Assembly: GCA_018806985.1 (NCBI GenBank)
Contig: JADANN010000465.1
Coordinates: forward strand, 1,488,001-1,552,000
Direction of reading: 5' to 3'
Length of the DNA stretch: 64,000 bases
Source of the DNA: Angiostrongylus vasorum
Taxonomy: Eukaryota > Nematoda > Chromadorea > Rhabditida > Metastrongylidae
Positions 10,836-22,930 of this stretch are shown in pieces. Under the pieces are notes generated by a model. The model saw only the letters and a program-made list of their open reading frames with translations, was not told the origin of the DNA and did not search any database. Position numbers and translations under genes: made by a program. Positions within the stretch are counted from its first letter, which is position 1. Each line of letters begins with the position of its first letter.

Positions 10836-11639
10836 ATTTTCCATAATGCCTTCATTTGATTTAATCAGTCTTGAGGTTGAAGACCGCACATATAATCGGA
10901 AGACTTTAACACGTCTGCAACAACCGAGGAAAAATGGAACCTGAGGGAGGGTATTCTGAAGTTAGGGCTTGGCTTTGTGTATGCTACAGAGAAAACCAAA
11001 GGAGATAATAACGGAAATGTTAGGCTTATAAAGTTCCAGCTTGCTCAATTAACCATGTAAATCCCTACCTTTCTTTATGTATTCGATCCTTTACACTGAT
11101 TCATTCAGATTTCTTAAGAATGTGCTCACATGGATTTTTTTCCTCAAATTAATTTTGCGTATCTAATTATCGGCTCCTTTCCAAGAAACGATATGGTTCA
11201 CCGTCTTTTTTTTCAAGGGAAGACATTTCTTATTATGTCCCGAAAAAATCCTAGTAGCATGGCTTTTTCCCCTATCAATACCTAAGCACTTGGGTTTCGA
11301 AACATTCTCAGTTCACTTAAGTATGGACGCAGATATAGAGTAGGTGAAAATGAAAATAGTGCATTCGTCACTCGACTCCTATCTGTGACGATTGCAAGAT
11401 AGGAAGAAATGTACTGTGGTTGTACTAATGTGCAAAGTTTCTTGAAACTGATTATCAAGTGATTTGAAAGGCGCAAAGTTTTGCCCATCGTTTCAGCACG
11501 GAATTCCGCACAGTGGATCCTGCTCTTTGTAGGGATTCGTTGAGGCTGGTTTTTTTTGTTTCTAGGATCTCATAAATCACTAAGAATTATCGGGTTGGTG
11601 GTATTCCAGCCCCCCAGTTTGGCATCTAGTAAGACCCAT
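10836..11639. other. Spacer, nothing recognised
   Basis: The minus-strand ORF 11488-11282 has no motif. No repeat match was seen. Confidence 0.4.
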
Positions 11640-13340
11640 TCTTTAACGGGTCCTATTCATTGGTTATGTTATTTAGTTACTTGGATAATTGGATGGCCAG
11701 TTCTTACTAGTTGCGTGGACCCCAGCATAATTTCCACGGTTTTATCTCTCGTGCAATCGTCGTATGTGATGGTGTACATGGTGATGTCCGCGAGGAAAAT
11801 TCCGTAATCCGGAAATCGTTGCCATCTACGAGTGCAGATCGTTGATGTTAACCACTAACACTTCTAGCCATTATTTGGGTCCTCTTCCAAAAAAGGTGCT
11901 TGTATTCTCTTGGAGTCCATTACATTGTTCTTCTCACTTCCTCTTTCTGTCACCTATTCTTCCTAGTCTGTGATCGGCCCATCTGTGCTCCGCTATTGAT
12001 GTATATTATCCGGACTTCAAAAATGGGATAGCTTCCAATGATCTGAGCTGTGTATTCTGGCTAACCGTTGTGAGCATCGACTAAAGCTTCAGAATACACA
12101 GTTCTAGCGCTCTGTGGCTGGTGCGCAGATTTCTTGATGTGGTTGAAATATCAGCCCAAGTTTCTGCTGCATAACGGAGTATTGGCAGCTGAATGGAAGA
12201 GCTGAATGCGGATTTTTGGGTTTCGCCGTTAGTTGGTGGCTTCTTTGAGTGGCCCGAATGTGGCTCATGCGGCTCTCCTTCTTCTGCCTAGATCCTCTTT
12301 CATATTGTTTTTCATGTTCATTGAACGTCAAGGTACACATTCTAGGTGCCTACTGTAATCGCAGAACGATCCAGTTTGATTTGTTTACCCTCTCACACAC
12401 CATGGGTTTTTTCATGAACAGAGGCTTCGTCCTAATTCTGTGCAGCCCAATCTTTTTTCCCCCTTTTTTTTGAGTTCACTTGTTGTCGTCTCTGCACCAC
12501 TGGTACATTTAAAAAGACGACGATGGCAGCCGCAAAACGAAGATTCAATAGGAATTCTCCCTTAAACTCTTGAATACGTGTGTCCTTCTGTTCTAATCGC
12601 GTGAGTTCGTTATCCACCGAAATGCTTTGGCGATACTATGCCTCCTTGTCGAACCCCTTTTTCTAGGAGCATGGTAAGAGGTCGATGAAAAAGCTGTATG
12701 TTTGTGCTGCATTTCCGAACACAGTTTGCTAGTGTTCGTACAAGACAGGCCCACTCATTCTTCGACGAGCGCAAATAAGATTACATTCGTTTTGACGCTT
12801 TCAAACGCTTTCTCATAGTCGATGAAGGTTAATACAGATGTAAGTCCAGATAGGCTTCTATGACCGATAATACGACTTAGATGTGGTCCATCCAGCCCTG
12901 TAGAAATCCTGTTTGCTCAACTGGTTGCTCCTGATCCAAGGTCTTCGATATGCGCATCATGATAATCTTCGTCAACAGCTAGCAGTGTGCACTCAACAAG
13001 CGTAGTAGACGGTGCTTAAGATCCTTTCAGTCAAACTTTTTGGGTAGAATGACCGTGCGCAAGCTCCTCCACTGGTCTGGAATTTTCCTTTTTCTCGTGG
13101 CAAGATGTCATGTGGCCTGCAAGAAGTACACGCAATTTGTGGCCTTCAGCTTCAAGGAAATCACAGCGATATTACCGCGTCCTGGAGCTGTCACCTCTTC
13201 ATGTTTCTTTCGCCATTCGAACTTCAGAGGTAGGGTCTCAGGTAATTTTTTCGTCAGCAGGGTTTTCAAGGAATTCCAATACTGGGAATGCGGAGTGGAA
13301 AAAAAATGATAGAAGATTGAACCTCTCCGTTATCAATTCC
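11640..13340 (-). pseudogene. RTE-B retrotransposon, 3' tail and reverse transcriptase part
   Basis: Part of the longest RTE-B copy, on the minus strand. Reading down from 13340: a region ending RKRKIPDQWR; then ILPKKFD, VLTFIDYEKAFESVKTN (RT core, matching VLTFVDCEKAFDSVKTN of the 18.9-20.6 kb copy); then the palm and thumb remnant with KIGLHRIRTKPLFMKKPMVCE, aligning to the post-catalytic part of RTE reverse transcriptases. The FADD box itself is not readable. Stops and frameshifts throughout show the copy is dead. Left of 11800 the sequence 'ctagttgcgtggaccccagcataat' and 'ttacttggat' match the end found in the mini-RTE-B copies. Confidence 0.65.
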
Positions 13341-13419
13341 ACATAGTGTTGGGATGTAGTGATAGTTCCATCTTCACGAGACTGACTTTAGTCAATAATT
13401 CGCGGTTTTTTTGACGAGA

Positions 13420-13520
13420 AAAAAAACGAGGTTGTTGTTACAGTAGTCGTTAACACACAATAGCCAATGTTTTAGCGGTTTCACATTCTTCAGAGCCGTT
13501 TTGTTGTTTTTAAGCCCTCC
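13420..13520 (-). mobile_element. PLE end fragment lodged in RTE-B
   Basis: On the minus strand the sequence reads GGCTCTGAAGAATGTGAAACC, a decayed version of the PLE terminal motif GGCTCTGAGGAAGGCG...GAAACGTC. The plus side begins 'aacgaggttgttgtta', the usual PLE outer end. RTE-B sequence resumes on the other side, so this looks like a nested insertion. Confidence 0.5.
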
Positions 13521-15165
13521 GGTTTTTATTGGACAGCAGTAGCACGGAGTCTTAACACCACCGAAATGTACGCTACTTTATAACTAGAATAAATCCCATC
13601 TTCGCAGATCAGGGTGAAGCGGAACATTATATTCGCAAAAAATTGGGACAACGCTTATCCAAACTAGATAGTTTCTGAGCTGCTTCCAATAGCTTTACGT
13701 GGCTACACCGATGTAGACCCTCCTGCAAAGACCTCCTACGGTTGTCATTTATTATCAGTCGTGTTAGGCATGTTGCAGGACGATTAAGTTTTAGCATTTT
13801 TATCTTTTAGAGCAACTCTTTAGTAGTAATGGGAAGGTACTCTGGAATTCTTGTTTAAGAAGTTTAGGCGACTTTGGTACAAGTTTTAAGTCCCTCGACT
13901 AGCAGTTTGTGGTCCTCTGTCGGGTCTTCATTTATTTTACAGTCATGTGAGGAGAAGAATTCACAGAAGGTTTCTTCGTCATATACAGCTTGTTTCGTTA
14001 TTTTTGCAAAATGACATGATTTGTTCTTCAGCTTGTGCTTGGACGAATCCTTACACGGAAAACAAGGTAACCACATCCTTGACAGAATCCAGGTGTCACT
14101 GAGTCGTTGAAGAAACACAATTTTTTATGCTATCAGGAGACTCCCGTATCCATCGGCGATCATCTCTCCTCTCGAAAAATGAGTTCCCTTGGAAGAGACG
14201 TGCTGTGTACAGGAGTCCTACGAAACGGTTTCCATGATCATTTCGTACTCCTGTTCCGAAATCCCCTATTCTGTATTCATTACCACTGGTCGGTCCTAGT
14301 GTGGCGTTGAAGTCTCCAAGTTGTAAAACGCGTCCAACTCGCTTTCAAAAGCTGTAGAATTTAGTGGTTAACAGTTAGTGAAAAAACTTTCTTCTGACGA
14401 GCAACTTGGAGAGGAAAAATGGCCAGCCGAGGTGATAGAATGTTGTATGAGCTGACTAGATGAGAGATAGGTGAGTGTACAACAAAGGCAACTCTACCCG
14501 CCTTTCGTAACGAAAATTCTCCGTCACAAACGACAAGGTATCCGTCATCCAGTTGACGGATATCGGTCTTCCTGCTTTTGGTCCCATGAAGGACCAACGC
14601 GTGGAATTCGATGCAAACGGCAGCCACAAGAAGAGCGTTGTGATCGGCTTCTGAAAAGAATGTCTTGACGTTATAGGTGAGCAGCAAGAAGCGGTCTCCA
14701 TGACTCGTCGTGGACGTGCTCCTTTTGTCCGTTTCCAATAACGTCTTTTGCAACCCGAGATTTGGTCGCCTCTCACCGGTTATCTCACCACCTGACGTTG
14801 TAGACGGGAATGTGCTGGTTAATGAGCTCGGATATTTGCTGGTTTAACCATTGTGGTTTTCTCTACTACTGAGATTAGCCTAGCTGAAGCCTTCCTCAGG
14901 TCGTCATCACATCTGGCACTCAGCCCTTGTGTATCAGAAGAATATTTGCCACCTTGCGATTAGTTTTGATACCAGGACGGTGATGATTCCTGGTATTAGT
15001 ATTGTTTTACCCCTTGTAAGCCTTTCGGATAAAAGTATTGGACTTCTTATCAGCTTGGGAGAAACTGATGCCGGAAGGGACTACTCGCTGCACATCGCAT
15101 TCTCACACCCAAGAGCACCTTCTATTCACGGTGAGGCGGTAAGCCGTTGGAGCGGTAATTGTTAA
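13521..15165 (-). pseudogene. RTE-B, endonuclease domain and 5' region
   Basis: Continuation of the RTE-B copy. Reading down the minus strand: 5' region 15165-14760 ('cagcttgggagaaac', 'tattagtattgttttacccc'). The APE-type endonuclease start is at about 14720-14361, with LLLTYNVKTFF, KSRKTDIRQLDDG, GRVAFVVHSPISHLV and SPRLAIFPLQVARQK. Next come PSVNSSPHDCKINEDPTED (about 13990-13900) and a linker RRSLQEGLHRCSHVKLLEAAQK (about 13740-13660). In RTE elements this endonuclease nicks the target for target-primed reverse transcription. Several frameshifts break it. This is the only RTE-B copy here running from 5' region to 3' tail. Confidence 0.65.
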
Positions 15166-15229
15166 GCTGGATTAAATGTCCGATATACTTGATTCCTGAT
15201 ATTTTGACGCGTTTTGAAGCGTTTCTGAT

Positions 15230-15440
15230 CTTTGCTAGCTGATTAAGTCGGAACTTCGGCCTCCCTCTCTTACCTGCGTGACCAAAGTGCTCGCGTCATC
15301 GTCTTGTCCACTGCGCGTCCTACAACGCTGAGTGGTCTTTCATCGTGATTATGTAACAGCCACTTTCCGACTGGGCATATTATGTTTTTTCCTCCTGTTC
15401 AATACATCCCCGATGTTCTTTCGCGTTGACCGTGACAATA
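15230..15440 (-). mobile_element. RTE-A fragment
   Basis: The minus translation DERPLSVVGRAVDKTM followed by RALWSRR matches DERPLSVIERAVEGTMLGAS of the RTE-A copies. Short and isolated. Confidence 0.55.
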
Positions 15441-16149
15441 AATGTTTCTACGGAATTTTGAATGAACAGTTATGCTTAAATCTTCACCAAATAGCTTAAA
15501 GACTCTATTCGAAGATATTTTTTTCCAATCATGTAGCGCGTCTTTACCAGTTTTCCGCCTCATTTGGATAAGATGGACTTATGTGTTGAATTGTAATGTA
15601 TGAGCTTCTCATATTAGAGGAATTTCCGAAGCTGATAAGGGTTCGGCATTCCCATCTTGCAGACCACCTTAAAGTAGACTGATGCCAGACCAGAAATTAC
15701 ACCTGGACTCCTAACAAATATTTCCAAGTCTCTGGTTCGTCTACTAGAGTCAGATACCACCTATGATGGCTGCTTCAGAAAGTTCCACTTAAGATGCTTT
15801 CGGACTTAAGAAAACAAAGTAACTTAAGCAGCAATAAACCAACCTCAGTACTCTTCACACTATGCGCTTCCACCAGCGGCGGCAGATTGTAAGACAACCG
15901 GTGTGATGCGATAATATCTCAGTTTGCCGACGACGTCATTGGAACTGGATGAAATCAACAGAGCAGCAACACACCACGAAGTGTCCTTCTTTCCGATCTT
16001 CACGCTCTATTTGTGTCCGCAAATCGATTAAATTTTATGTGATCATTCACTAAAAGGGAGAAAACAAGAAGAACGACACACACCAATTAAATATGGACCC
16101 TGTTGTCCATGGGTGAAGAGTGCCAAAAAGAAATTTCGGTAGGATAGAC
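15441..16149. other. Spacer, weak retroelement hint
   Basis: Near 15922-15951 one plus frame reads SQFADDVIGTG, resembling an RT catalytic box, but the flanks give no supporting RT motifs. Nothing else recognised. Confidence 0.3.
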
Positions 16150-16560
16150 CTCGTCTCGCACCCATTTGTCGGCAGTCAGTTCAACTCATATTATATTGTA
16201 ACTATTCGACTGGTCAGTCTCGTTTTGTTCCTACTTTCGTTTCCAACTTCTACACCAGAATAAAGTCACCTCCACTTATTGCTACTCGCCAAGCTTTATA
16301 GTTAATAATAGGAAAATAGATAAATTCTGTAGTGAATTTCAGGAAGCGATCCGCATCAAAAAGTCTTTTAAAAAATTTTTGTCGGAGGCTTCAATGCCAG
16401 ATTAGGAAGATGTAGCAAAAGCGGTTTCTGTAACAAAAGATTCGGTATGGGACGCACAGATTGGAGTGGAAATCGTCTTATTAAACCTTTGCACAACGAA
16501 TCACTTAGAAGTCTACTGCACCTACTCTTCATCACCCCAAAAGTAGTGCTTTTCTAACGA
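16150..16560 (+). mobile_element. RTE-B endonuclease fragment
   Basis: Plus frames give DKFCSEFQEAIRIKKSFKKF and then FVGGFNARLGRCSKSG and FGMGRTDWSGNRLIKPL. These line up with the catalytic part of the APE endonuclease, where RTE elements have (V)GDFNARLG. The usual Asp of GDFNA is Gly here (GGFNA), so even if read through it would be inactive. Confidence 0.6.
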
Positions 16561-16914
16561 TGTGATCTTAGTCCTTTCTTTGAATCTTATTGCTTTATTC
16601 TCCGTGCGAGATTCAGATAGAGCTATTAGTTGAAGAGAAAAACGTCCTTGAAAAGACCTGAAAAAAATAAACTCAAGTTGTATATTATTAAAATATTGTA
16701 AACGTAGAGCTTTCTGTGTATGACTGATAGATTAGGAAAGACCTTTACAATACGACTTGGTCAGCAAAGACCTTCAGTCAAGGAATTTGAATCGCATCTT
16801 CGGCATTACCAGTGTTTTTGGCAAGAAAATAGAACTTAGGGTTCGGCAAGATGATTAAACTCAGGCTGAATCCTTCTGTGAAACACTTATCATGGTGCTA
16901 ACTTATACAGAGGA
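16561..16914. other. Spacer, nothing recognised
   Basis: No motif, ORF of note or repeat match. Confidence 0.4.
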
Positions 16915-17190
16915 GCGTGTGAGGCAGTGGTTGGAGGCACCACTGCAACACACACGTGGAATCGATCCCTTCGCCTATGGCCCACCAAGCCTTCCATCCC
17001 TCTGGGGTCGGCAAATTGGTACCAGACTTGTCCGGGAGGATAGCAGCACTGGCTCGATACTTCGGTAGGTCACCGCGAGTCATTCTAAAAGCCAGATAGG
17101 CATTCAATCACCTCCAACGATACTTAATGAAGTCGAATGCATGGCGCACCCCTCAAGGATTGATCAACGCCGAGAGCTTTATCCTTTTTC
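16915..17190 (+). mobile_element. SINE1 copy, nearly full length
   Basis: Starts 'gcgtgtgaggcagtggttgg' (A-box-like) followed by 'acacgtggaatcgatccc' (B-box-like), consistent with a tRNA-derived head carrying an internal pol III promoter. The body has 'ggcccaccaagccttccatcc', 'tcggcaaattggtaccaga', 'aggtcaccgcgagtcatt' and 'ttcaatcacctccaacgat', and it ends 'cgccgagagctttatcc'. One of the better copies. The minus ORF 17107-16898 is antisense to it. Confidence 0.8.
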
Positions 17191-17699
17191 TAATTTATAT
17201 GGAATATATTGTTGCGCTATCAGCACTGAACGAAGGTCGGATTGTTACCATTTCCTTATACGGTGAGACGTGTTTTTCGCACTGGTAGAATTGCCCTACA
17301 AGAAATGCACAACTGCTTGTTCAAACTCACGTCAAAGGAAACCCGTGTTCTAAATCCTCCACGGTTGAAAATGGTTCCAGACTTGTTTGAGAAAACCTCT
17401 ATCCGAGATAACCTAACGATAATGGGATTGGTAAAGACCCAGGATAACAACGGGATTTCACCGAAAAACTCTTCAGCAATCGATGACATTTGTGGACAGA
17501 GGATGTAAGATCATGGATCAAAAAATGATTATCCTTTTCTCTCCATTAAGCCGTTATATGGTATTGAAAACGAAAGCTTTATGGATTATTAACCTGAGAC
17601 GAGGTTGATAAAACAATTTATTTGGTGACACGAACGATGTAACAGTGGCCGAATATTAGTAGTTTTTTTACGCGTAGTTTGTCACAGATCTCATCAATG
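17191..17699. other. Spacer with a PLE-end scrap
   Basis: Two opposite-strand ORFs (17242-17508 plus, 17489-17256 minus) overlap each other without motif support. At about 17600, 'gacgaggttgataaaacaattta' resembles the outer end of PLE derivatives. Nothing else recognised. Confidence 0.35.
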
Positions 17700-18355
17700 T
17701 CTACCTAAATTTGTTAGATTTTATTACTGCCCATAATTTTCAAGGCAGGATATTACGTGTGTGAAACAACCACAACGGTGCTGAGATATTTGCAAAACTC
17801 GTACCCTAGGTGTTTACGGTGGGCTACGAACGCGCTACTACTCTTTCCGGGGGCTAACGTGTTCACCACGACACCATGTGGGTCCTTCGTTTCGCCTTTC
17901 TCTCAGCTAGTTCTATCGATCAGTGCCATCAGCAATCACCTGTCAACGGGACTGATCTAGGGAGCCCAAATCGGCAACGAACCTAGTTAAGCTGAGGCTG
18001 TAGTCAAAATCACAATGTTAACTTTTTATTCACAGCCTATTACAATTTTTCATAGCATTTACTGCCTGTTATTATTTTTTTATGGCATAACAAGTTAGCA
18101 TTGCAATTTCGAATGCAGCCTCAGCTTAACTGGGTTGCCGATTTGGGCTTCCTAGACCGATTCCATTGACGGGTGATTGCTAACGGCCCTGATCGATAGA
18201 ACTAGCTGAGGGACAGGCCAACCAAGGATCCACGTGGTATGGTGATGAATGCGTTAGTTCCCGGAAAGGGTAACAGCGAGTTCGTTCCCTACCGCACAGA
18301 CCATCGGTCCGGAGTTTTGCAGATATCTCAGCATCATTGTGGTTGTTTCATTCTA
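17700..18355. repeat. PTR element, full foldback pair
   Basis: Two half-units face each other. The left half (about 17735-18005) runs 'gctgagatatttgcaaaact' through 'gcgctactactctttccgg' and 'ctctcagctagttctatcgatcag' to 'agttaagctgaggctgtag'. The right half (18110-18350) repeats the same landmarks in reverse complement. The centre holds 'tttactgcctgttatt'. Each half carries a B-box-like GTTCGTTCC. This is a good type copy for the family. Confidence 0.75.
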
Positions 18356-18389
18356 GATTATTGAGCTAACGCGAGCATGATGAAAAAAG

Positions 18390-18560
18390 ATTTATTCGTC
18401 TAACCTTTCGAAATCTTAGTCTTTTTCAGAGCCGTACTGACGCGGGTCGATGGAGCACAGGTGATCGTCCTCGCGATGTGGTTGTTCATTGCCGTATCGA
18501 GTCGAATCCTGTGAAACGGAGTACCGAGTGAAAGATGAATCTCACTTAACGGAGGTTTCG
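18390..18560 (-). mobile_element. PLE end fragment
   Basis: Contains 'ttcagagccgtactgacgcgggtcgatgg', 'tcctcgcgatgtgg', 'gccgtatcgagtcgaatcc'. These parallel the 27.3-27.6 kb TIR element ('gagtcgacgatcc', 'ctcgatgtggag', 'cgtatcgagtcggat'). Confidence 0.5.
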
Positions 18561-18849
18561 TATACAGAACAGAAGTTGATCTATTGCCGCTATTCAATAG
18601 GATCTGCTTTTTTTCGCCATAATGCGTCGGCATTATGTTGGATAGCATATAGCGAAAAAGCAAAACAATAACTGACCGTCTTCATTACCGCTGAGGATTT
18701 GCTAGAAGAGAGAAGGAAACTGAACGTTCACCACAGCTAGCAATAAATGCTAGAGAATTGCAGGAAGGTCGACAGCGGTGTAAGCTGAAGAAGCTACTCG
18801 AAGCAGTCTAAAAAAATATCGTTGATACTTGCGTGATTATAATATTTCG

Positions 18850-20557
18850 CTGTGAGCCCTGATGAACAGTTAAGGTCACCAGAACTTTTCGCCATAATGT
18901 GAAATTGATAAGGGGAATGTTTTACCCCAACCTCTTCCGTCAATCACCGCCCCGGATCCTAAAATCACGGCGGGAGAAAACCACCTAGAATTCTTTCGTC
19001 GGAGGTTCGGTTTGCGATATAAAGTACGAAAAGAGGGAAAACTCCAAGACACGATGATATTACTACCGAGTTCTTTAGAGCTCGAAGTCACAATTTACAT
19101 GTACTTTCCGGAAACCATACGACAGCATATCTTCAAAAGGAAAAAAATTCCAGACCAGTGGAGGACGTCGTGCACGGTCATCCTGCCCAGGAAAAGTGAG
19201 AGAAGGGATTTCCGTAACTACCGTCCTATATGCTTGTTAAGTGTGCTCCACAAATTCGTCACGAAGATTACTCTCCGCATATATCAAGAACATTGAATGA
19301 AGCGCAACCGTTTGAGGAAGCAGGATTCCGACAAGGATTTTGCTGCGAGAACCACACCCAAACCGTTTCCAAGGTCATTGAAGTTGGTCGGGGACCTACC
19401 CCTGGTCCTAACTTTTGTCGATTGTGAAAAAGCGTTTGATAGCGTCAAAACAAATGCAATCCTATCAACGCTCGTCGACCAAGAAGAGGACCGGTCCTAC
19501 ATAAGAACTCTGTCAGACTGTTATCGGAACTGCACAACGAAAATACAGCTTTTCCATCGACCTCCTACCATACCCATAGGAAAAAAGGGCTCGACTGGGC
19601 TACACAATATCGTCAACGCGTTTAGTGCTACATTGCAGTGGATAATGAAATCACTAGATTGAAATGAGAGAGGAATACGTATTGACGGAAAATTTCTCTC
19701 AAACTTTCGTTTCGCCGACGAGATCGTCATCTTCTCTAGAAGTACCAGCGAAGCACAGACTATGATCAACAAGCTCAGCGAAGCGGGAAAAAAAGATTGG
19801 ACTACGCATAATTTGCAAGAAGATCCAGTTCATGAAAAATCCATGGTGTGAACGTGAACAAATTGATCTCGATGGTCCTCTCACTGTAGAGATCATCTCG
19901 TACGTATGTCTTGAGCGGTGAATAGACAGGAGAAAGAGAGCAGCTTGAGCTGTATTCGGTCTTCTCAAGGTTCCTACCAGCCAATTAAATGAGCCGAAAA
20001 TCCACGCTCACCTTTTCAGTTGGACGGTCCATCCAGCTCTCCGTTGTGCTGCAGACAGGTGGGCTGATACTTGAACCATGTCAAGAATACTGCGCGCTAC
20101 TCATTGAGCGCATGAACGATTTCCATTGAAATACAACCGGCACCCTCAATATCTAGTCGGAATGCGAAGCTTTGACCTTCGAAATCTGTCACATTTTTTG
20201 GATTACAGTAGAGTATACATGGGTAATGAAACATAGATGGGCCTGTCACATAACGAAAAGAACAGACGACAGATGACGAAATGAACTGTAGTGTGGACTC
20301 CATGAGAATACAGGCGTCCCCCTAGGATGGCCACCTACAGGTTGGGAAGACGTGTTCGTAACCAGAGCCAATCAACTGTTCACGCAGCTGCAGTTATTTT
20401 ACAGATCACGGTATGAGACTCGCACTCGTCACCGTGCTCGAATAAAACCATCACTTTCGACGATTGAGAGAAAATGAAACGAATGGGAAATGTGCTGGCG
20501 TCCGCATAACTTGTGATGACGGACCGTCCAAGTAAGTAAGTAGTAAGTAAATTTACG
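18850..20557 (+). pseudogene. RTE-B retrotransposon, RT to 3' end
   Basis: Plus-strand copy lacking endonuclease and 5' region. Readable blocks in order: IPDQWRTSCTVILPRK (about 19155), RDFRNYRPICLLSVLHKF (about 19207), VLTFVDCEKAFDSVKTN (about 19400), CTTKIQLFHRPPTIPIGKKG, LQWIMKSLD and FRFADEIVIFSRSTSEAQTM (about 19705). The catalytic FADD box is FADE here, so the second catalytic Asp is gone. After the RT come frameshifted C-terminal pieces to about 20500 and the 3' end 'gacggaccgtccaagtaagtaagtag', a short tandem tail. This copy fixes the RTE-B 3' terminus and is 5'-truncated, as usual for elements that insert by target-primed reverse transcription. Confidence 0.75.
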
Positions 20558-20558
20558 C

Positions 20559-21246
20559 GAGGTTGTTATATAAGTTTTATTCGGCTCATCTTTAGACGTC
20601 TTAGTTTTTCACAGAACCGACAATTCAAGTCAATATGCGAAGGCCTATGTACTCTCGATGTGGCTACTTCATCGATTTATCGTAAAGCGCCGGATCTTCT
20701 TCGGAGGAGCGTCGCCAAAATGGGGGCAATCTCATCCGGGAATGTTCTTTTAAGCAGATTGACTATTGTTGATATGGCCATACGTTGATAGAAAGGATAA
20801 AAAGGATAAACCTCTCGGCGTTGATCTATCCCTGGGCCATGCGTCATGCATTCAACTTCTTTAACAATCGTTGGAGGTTAGTGAATGCATGCATATCTGG
20901 CCTATATTATGACTACCGGTAGCCTACCGATGCATCGAGCCAGTGATGACATCCTCCCAGAGAAGTCTGGTGCCAATTTGCCATCCTCGAAGGGATGGGC
21001 GGCTTGGTGCGCCTAGGGTGCGGTGATCAATCCCACATGTATTGCAGGGCGCCTCCGAGCATTGCTCTACGTGCACCCTTTGATAATAATTTGTATTTCC
21101 AACATACAATTCATCCTGTAGCAATCGGTATTGTATTGACTAGTACATAGCGAAATAGCAAAACAATATTAGAACCTAATAATGAGAAGGTAATAACAGA
21201 CGAAGACGTCGAAACATTGGCCGAATAAAACTTACATGACAACCTC
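20559..21246. mobile_element. TIR-bounded PLE derivative with nested SINE1
   Basis: The left end (20559-20587, 'gaggttgttatataagtttt' then 'attcggc') is matched in reverse complement by the right end (21219-21246, 'gccgaataaaacttacatga' then 'caacctc'), about 25 of 27 bases by eye. Inside the right end, 'cgaagacgtcgaaacattgg' is a decayed form of the PLE terminal motif. A SINE1 at 20791-21080 sits within. The left end begins directly after the tail of the RTE-B copy. Confidence 0.6.
20791..21080 (-). mobile_element. SINE1 copy
   Basis: Plus-strand view: 'aaaggataaaaaggataaac' (the TTATCC-type tail reversed), 'ctctcggcgttgatc', 'atgcatatctggcc', 'gatgcatcgagccagtg', 'aagtctggtgccaatttgcc', 'gcggtgatcaatccc'. 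It lies inside the TIR-bounded element 20559-21246, so it inserted later. Confidence 0.75.
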
Positions 21247-21289
21247 TCATAAGCCTAACAATCCAAAAAGCTGGTTCGTCTTGTAGTAG

Positions 21290-21480
21290 TTCCAGTGGAA
21301 TGTTCATCTTAAGGCCCATAGAAAGCGACGAGTGTGCGAATTTCGCATTTCCATTGTTTGGTTATAGAGGTGTTTGGCTGGGCAGATTGCGGTCAAATTT
21401 ACCCCTCCAGACTCTGAGGAAGGCGAAATCCGCCGAAACGTCAACTTTATCGTAATAAGAAATAAAACAACACCTCATGT
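21290..21480 (+). mobile_element. PLE 3' end
   Basis: Matches 40268-40470: 'catagaaagcgacgagtgtg', 'tttggttatagaggtgtttgg', 'cagattgcggtcaa', then the terminal motif 'ctctgaggaaggcgaaatcc' and 'gccgaaacgtcaac' and 'aagaaataaaacaacacctc'. Confidence 0.7.
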
Positions 21481-22819
21481 TTGCAAAACAAGAAAAGAAA
21501 GAATACATAAAGCTAATGCTTGCTACTAAGTTGTTCTCAAACATTCTTTTCTCGCTTGTCTGCAGTTTTAAGAAGCGTTTAAAAAAAAGAGTCAGCTTCT
21601 TTTTAAAGCCTCTCATTTCGATGAACGCTAATAGAGCTATGACATTATTATTATTGACACTACTATGTCGTACTTGACTTCTAGGAAGTGTGTTTTTTTG
21701 GCGTTACTTATCTAATGGAATCCTCGTATAATTCCCGGATACCCCGAGCATAAGTTGTACAACACTTTGAAATGTTGACAGCAATATGTGTCCATGGTGA
21801 TTTATTCCAAAATGTACTAGATGGTATCATATTAAACTCCAAATGGGCACGGATAATGCAAAACCGATTTTATGACCTTGTGACATTGAAAATTATCGTT
21901 TATTGTCAGAGAAGAAAAAACAGCATTGCAATGTTAAGATCGCTCACGAGTTTTACAGTTTCTGCAGTCGCCGTGGCTTCCACAGTGACCATGATCTAGT
22001 TTCTTTAAAAAAAAACATTCTTTTCTGCTACCTGTGAGTGATGCCGATAGACCGTGGTGAAGGCTGAGAACGTACAAGTTAGAGTGAGGCCATCTTGGGA
22101 TTACAACAAAAGCCAAGGTGAGCCAGCATTTGGAATATTAATGAGTAGAGAAAATAACAGATCCAAAACTGGTAGGCTACTCAACACCTGGACCCGAATA
22201 AATGGAAAACATGCTATAGGCGGAATCACAAATGAACGTTTGACTGTTGATGGCTTTATGAGGATATATAGGACCATTAACAGGACTAAAGTGGAACAAG
22301 TTTTTTGAATAGTAACGGTACAAAAGATTCGAAATTGTTGGCACCTTGCTTAATGAGTGCACTAGGCACAAGTGCCTTGGTTTACAACATGCGCACACAC
22401 TATTCTATGTCAGTCTAAAAGAATGCGTCGATGGGAAACTGAAAGTGAAAGAAGGTACTGTACTAGGCAGGCATCGGCCATAGAGACACGGCGGAGATTT
22501 TGAAGTAAAGGTCAACCCTCGCATAGACATTTAAAAGGGCAGCGTGTAAAACTTGTGAGGAACTTTGGATAGATTCGAAAGATCTAAAAACGAACACGAA
22601 CAGCAAGAGGGAGTGATCTGTAACTGCTCGTGTCTTTCCCCAGTTACCTTGGGCCAATTTTTTTTGCCAAAGCCACGAACATTCATCACCCATGCAAGAC
22701 TCTGTGAAATTTTCCTCGATCAGAACCTGGAAGACCCATGAAGCCAAAACTGTGACTTTAAAGAGGCTATTTTCCATGTGACAGTTTAGGTTTTGACGTT
22801 TCTGCTGAGATAATGAAAA
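21481..22819. other. Spacer with short ORFs of unknown meaning
   Basis: A plus ORF 22054-22308 (84 codons, Arg/Asn/Gly-rich) and a 147-codon minus ORF 22906-22463 have no recognised domain. The start of the latter overlaps a PLE end in antisense. I do not call either a gene. Confidence 0.35.
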
Positions 22820-22930
22820 TGCTTGAGTGAATGGATTGCGCTTCAATTTGACCAATCTTTCTAGGCTCCGAAGAAGACGAAACCCAGAAGCTTTATGTAT
22901 CAACAAGTAATTATTGTATTAATAACGCTG
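22820..22930 (+). mobile_element. PLE 3' end, decayed
   Basis: 'gattgcgcttcaatttgacc' and 'ctaggctccgaagaagacga' followed by 'aacccagaagc' parallel the 60.26-60.33 kb end ('gattgcggtcaacttgacct', 'ccaggctctgacgaagacga'). Confidence 0.55.

Noticed and set aside
15922..15951. FADD-like reverse transcriptase box (SQFADDVIGTG)
   Set aside because: No flanking RT motifs in any frame; a four-residue match by itself is weak.
22463..22906. 147-codon minus-strand ORF
   Set aside because: Its start is antisense to a PLE end, and no domain or splice context supports the rest.
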